From NCBI GenBank assembly GCA_019745275.1, contig JAIETJ010000124.1, positions 1 to 34,055 on the forward strand: a stretch of DNA of 34,055 bases, written 5' to 3'. The DNA comes from Pseudomonadaceae bacterium (GTDB lineage: Bacteria > Pseudomonadota > Gammaproteobacteria > Pseudomonadales > Pseudomonadaceae). Shown here one piece after another: positions 32,443 to 34,055 of the stretch. A program made the translations under genes and the position numbers. Each line of letters begins with the position of its first letter. Within the stretch, counting starts at the first letter, position 1. The notes under the pieces were generated by a model. That model made no database searches. It was not told the DNA's origin and was given only the letters and a program-made list of their open reading frames with translations.

Positions 32443-33726
32443 ATGAAACTCGATGTCCAAGGCCGCGCGTTGGCGGCCCTCAGTCGTTTGGCGCAGGCCG
32501 CTTGGCCTGAGCGCTTGCAGTTGCGCAAACCGCTGGAAAAACTCATCTTCCGTGGCAGTCGGGCCAGTTTTCGCCTAGCCGCGACGCGGGCGACTAAAGT
32601 TGCTCGCAGCCCGCGGCCGCATGACCCAGATGCTTTGTTCGATCTGGCCCTGAGCGATGAGCAACAGATGCTGGTGCAGATGCTCGACAGCTTTGCCCAG
32701 GAAGTGCTGCGCCCCGCCGCCCATGATGCCGACGCAAATGCCGCAGTGCCGGCCGCCTTGCTCAATCAGGCACAAGAACTCGGGCTGACGTTTTATGGGG
32801 TCAGCGAGCAGCACGGCGGAATGGCCGGCGAGCGCACCACCCTGAGCAATGCCTTAATTGCCGAGGCGCTGGCTAAGGGCGATCTGTCCTTGGCGGCGGC
32901 CTTGCTGGCGCCGCTGTCAGCGGCCAATTGCATGCGGCGCTGGGCCAGCGCCGAGCAACAGGCGCGCTGGTTGCCGGCTTTCGTCGGCGAGCAAGCCGCG
33001 CCGCTGACTGCGATTGCGGTCAGTGAAGCCACGCCACTGTTTGACCCGCTACGGCTCACTACCAAGGCCAAGCGCCGAGGCGCCAACTATGTGCTGAATG
33101 GCGAGAAATGTTTGGTTTTGCGCGGTTTGCAGGCCGAACAATTGATCGTGGCCGCGCAAACTAAAAGTGGCCCCGGATTGTTTCTGCTGGATGCCAACAG
33201 CGCCGGAGTCGAACGCCGCGCCGAGCCGGCCATGGGTTTGAAGGCTGCCGGCACAGCGCGCATTGTGCTGAAAAACGTCAAGCTGCCGGCCGAGAATCGT
33301 CTGGCCGCCGAGCACTTCGATTACCAGAACTTTCTCGATCATGCCGCGCTGGCGTGGTGCGCGCTGGCGGTCGGCACCGCGCAAGCGGCGCTGGATTATG
33401 TGATTCCCTATTGCAACGAGCGGCTGGCCTTCGGCGAGCCGATCAGCCATCGCCAAGGCGTGGCCTTTATGGTCGCCGACATGGCGATTGAGGTGGATGC
33501 CATGCGCCTGATGGTCTGGCGTGCCTGCGCACGCGCCGAGCAAGGGCTGCCGTTCCAGCGCGAGGCTTATCTGGCGCGCTTGCTGTGTAACGAAAAGGCC
33601 ATGCAGATCGGCACCGATGCGGTGCAGTTGCTCGGTGGTCACGGCTTTACCAAAGAACACCCGGTGGAACGCTGGTATCGCGATCTGCGCGGTGTGGCGA
33701 TTATGGCCGGCGGCCTTCAACTGTAA
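32443..33726 (+). CDS. Acyl-CoA dehydrogenase family protein (PA4995-type)
   Basis: This is an FAD-dependent acyl-CoA dehydrogenase-fold protein of 427 residues. The first 60 residues are a basic extension (LRKPLEKLIFRGSRASFRLAATRATKVARSPRP) before the normal N-terminal helical domain (LALSDEQQMLVQMLDSFAQEVLRPAA). The middle domain has LTAIAVSEATPLFDP and YVLNGEKCLVLRG. The C-terminal domain has NERLAFGEPISHRQGVAFMVADM and LLGGHGFTKEHPVERWYRDLRG. The protein ends VAIMAGGLQL. In many family members that region reads IYEGT with the catalytic Glu; here Ala takes its place. The base could lie elsewhere, as in isovaleryl-CoA dehydrogenase, or the chemistry may differ. Substrate unknown. It is followed by a second family member after 12 bases. 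Confidence 0.88.
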   Translation: MKLDVQGRALAALSRLAQAAWPERLQLRKPLEKLIFRGSRASFRLAATRATKVARSPRPHDPDALFDLALSDEQQMLVQMLDSFAQEVLRPAAHDADANAAVPAALLNQAQELGLTFYGVSEQHGGMAGERTTLSNALIAEALAKGDLSLAAALLAPLSAANCMRRWASAEQQARWLPAFVGEQAAPLTAIAVSEATPLFDPLRLTTKAKRRGANYVLNGEKCLVLRGLQAEQLIVAAQTKSGPGLFLLDANSAGVERRAEPAMGLKAAGTARIVLKNVKLPAENRLAAEHFDYQNFLDHAALAWCALAVGTAQAALDYVIPYCNERLAFGEPISHRQGVAFMVADMAIEVDAMRLMVWRACARAEQGLPFQREAYLARLLCNEKAMQIGTDAVQLLGGHGFTKEHPVERWYRDLRGVAIMAGGLQL

Positions 33727-33738
33727 GGGGTGTATGCA

Positions 33739-34055
33739 ATGAACTTAGAAACCCCAAAGAAATTCCGTGGCCTAGTCACTCAGGCCCACCAAGTGGCGGC
33801 CCATTATTTTCGGCCGATCTCGCGTAAATACGACAAAGCCGAGCATGCGTATCCGCAGGAGCTAGAACTGCTGGCGGCCTTGTTGGATGGCATGAATGCC
33901 GGCTCGCCGGACGCTATCGGTGCTACCTCGGCGAGCAAACGTGGCGCCTCGGTTGAGCAGGCGCTGGGCAATAAGAATGGCGGCAATCTGTCGGCGCTGC
34001 TCGGCGTGATGGAGCTGTGTTGGGGCGATGTCGGCTTGCTGCTGGCCATGCCCCG
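33739..34055 (+). CDS. Second acyl-CoA dehydrogenase family protein (3' end outside window)
   Basis: The ATG at 33739 opens a frame running off the right edge with about 105 residues visible, starting MNLETPKKFRGLVTQAH. The text VAAHYFRPISRKYDKAEHAYPQELELLAAL and NLSALLGVMELCWGDVGLLLAMP matches the N-terminal helical domain of acyl-CoA dehydrogenases. AAGGGG at 33725-33730 serves as ribosome site. With only 12 bases between the genes, the two dehydrogenases form an operon, the arrangement I recall for PA4995-PA4994. The active-site half is outside the window. Confidence 0.85.
   Translation, partial: MNLETPKKFRGLVTQAHQVAAHYFRPISRKYDKAEHAYPQELELLAALLDGMNAGSPDAIGATSASKRGASVEQALGNKNGGNLSALLGVMELCWGDVGLLLAMP

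Overview
The window reads as chromosome of a Pseudomonas-type gammaproteobacterium. It carries aceE-aceF (divergent from glnE), ilvE and the lipopolysaccharide (LPS) core block waaF-waaC-waaG-waaP, then several WaaP/InaA-type kinases and a core carbamoyltransferase. After these come glycosyltransferases, waaL, msbA, mig-14, dnpA and hldE, and finally two acyl-CoA dehydrogenases. This content and order matches what I remember of the aceF-to-hldE neighbourhood of P. aeruginosa and relatives. The assignment rests on protein motifs and gene order, not on a search.

Layout. 1-1622: the end of an accessory block, with the C-terminus of an alpha/beta-hydrolase and two tightly coupled genes of unknown function that look phage- or tail-like. 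1623-2200: a non-coding junction with a 47-bp-period direct repeat and a series of hairpins that looks like a dispersed intergenic element. 2201-6513 (minus): aceE-aceF, pyruvate dehydrogenase E1 and E2. 6514-6760: divergent control region with copies of a TAGTTTTACTAC dyad. 6761-10672: glnE and ilvE. 10673-10840: two nested palindromes. 10841-22357: one apparent operon of twelve genes for LPS inner and outer core. Most junctions overlap by 1-8 bases. 22313-22800 (minus): wreck of a CatB-like hexapeptide acetyltransferase. 22837-24740 (minus): an LPS-kinase-like gene overlapping waaL. 24898-29015: msbA, mig-14 and dnpA. 29203-30627: hldE. 30797-32326: an autotransporter-like outer membrane protein whose signal-peptide region has an in-frame amber codon. 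32443-34055: two acyl-CoA dehydrogenases, the second cut by the window end.

How the genes work together. HldE makes the activated heptose precursor that WaaC and WaaF add to the Kdo region. WaaG and the family-2 and CgeB-like transferases extend the core. WaaP and its relatives decorate heptoses with phosphate, and WapO adds carbamoyl. MsbA flips lipid A-core across the inner membrane, and WaaL joins O-antigen to it. Mig-14 and DnpA are envelope-linked stress and antimicrobial-tolerance factors in this genus.

The most notable points are: the kinase set (six kinase-like domains in five genes, two of which lack the usual catalytic Asp); an AT-rich mosaic segment whose edge falls inside a glycosyltransferase gene; the acetyltransferase pseudogene; the amber codon in the autotransporter leader; and the repeated dyad upstream of aceE. 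I saw no tRNA, rRNA, CRISPR array or intact insertion sequence.
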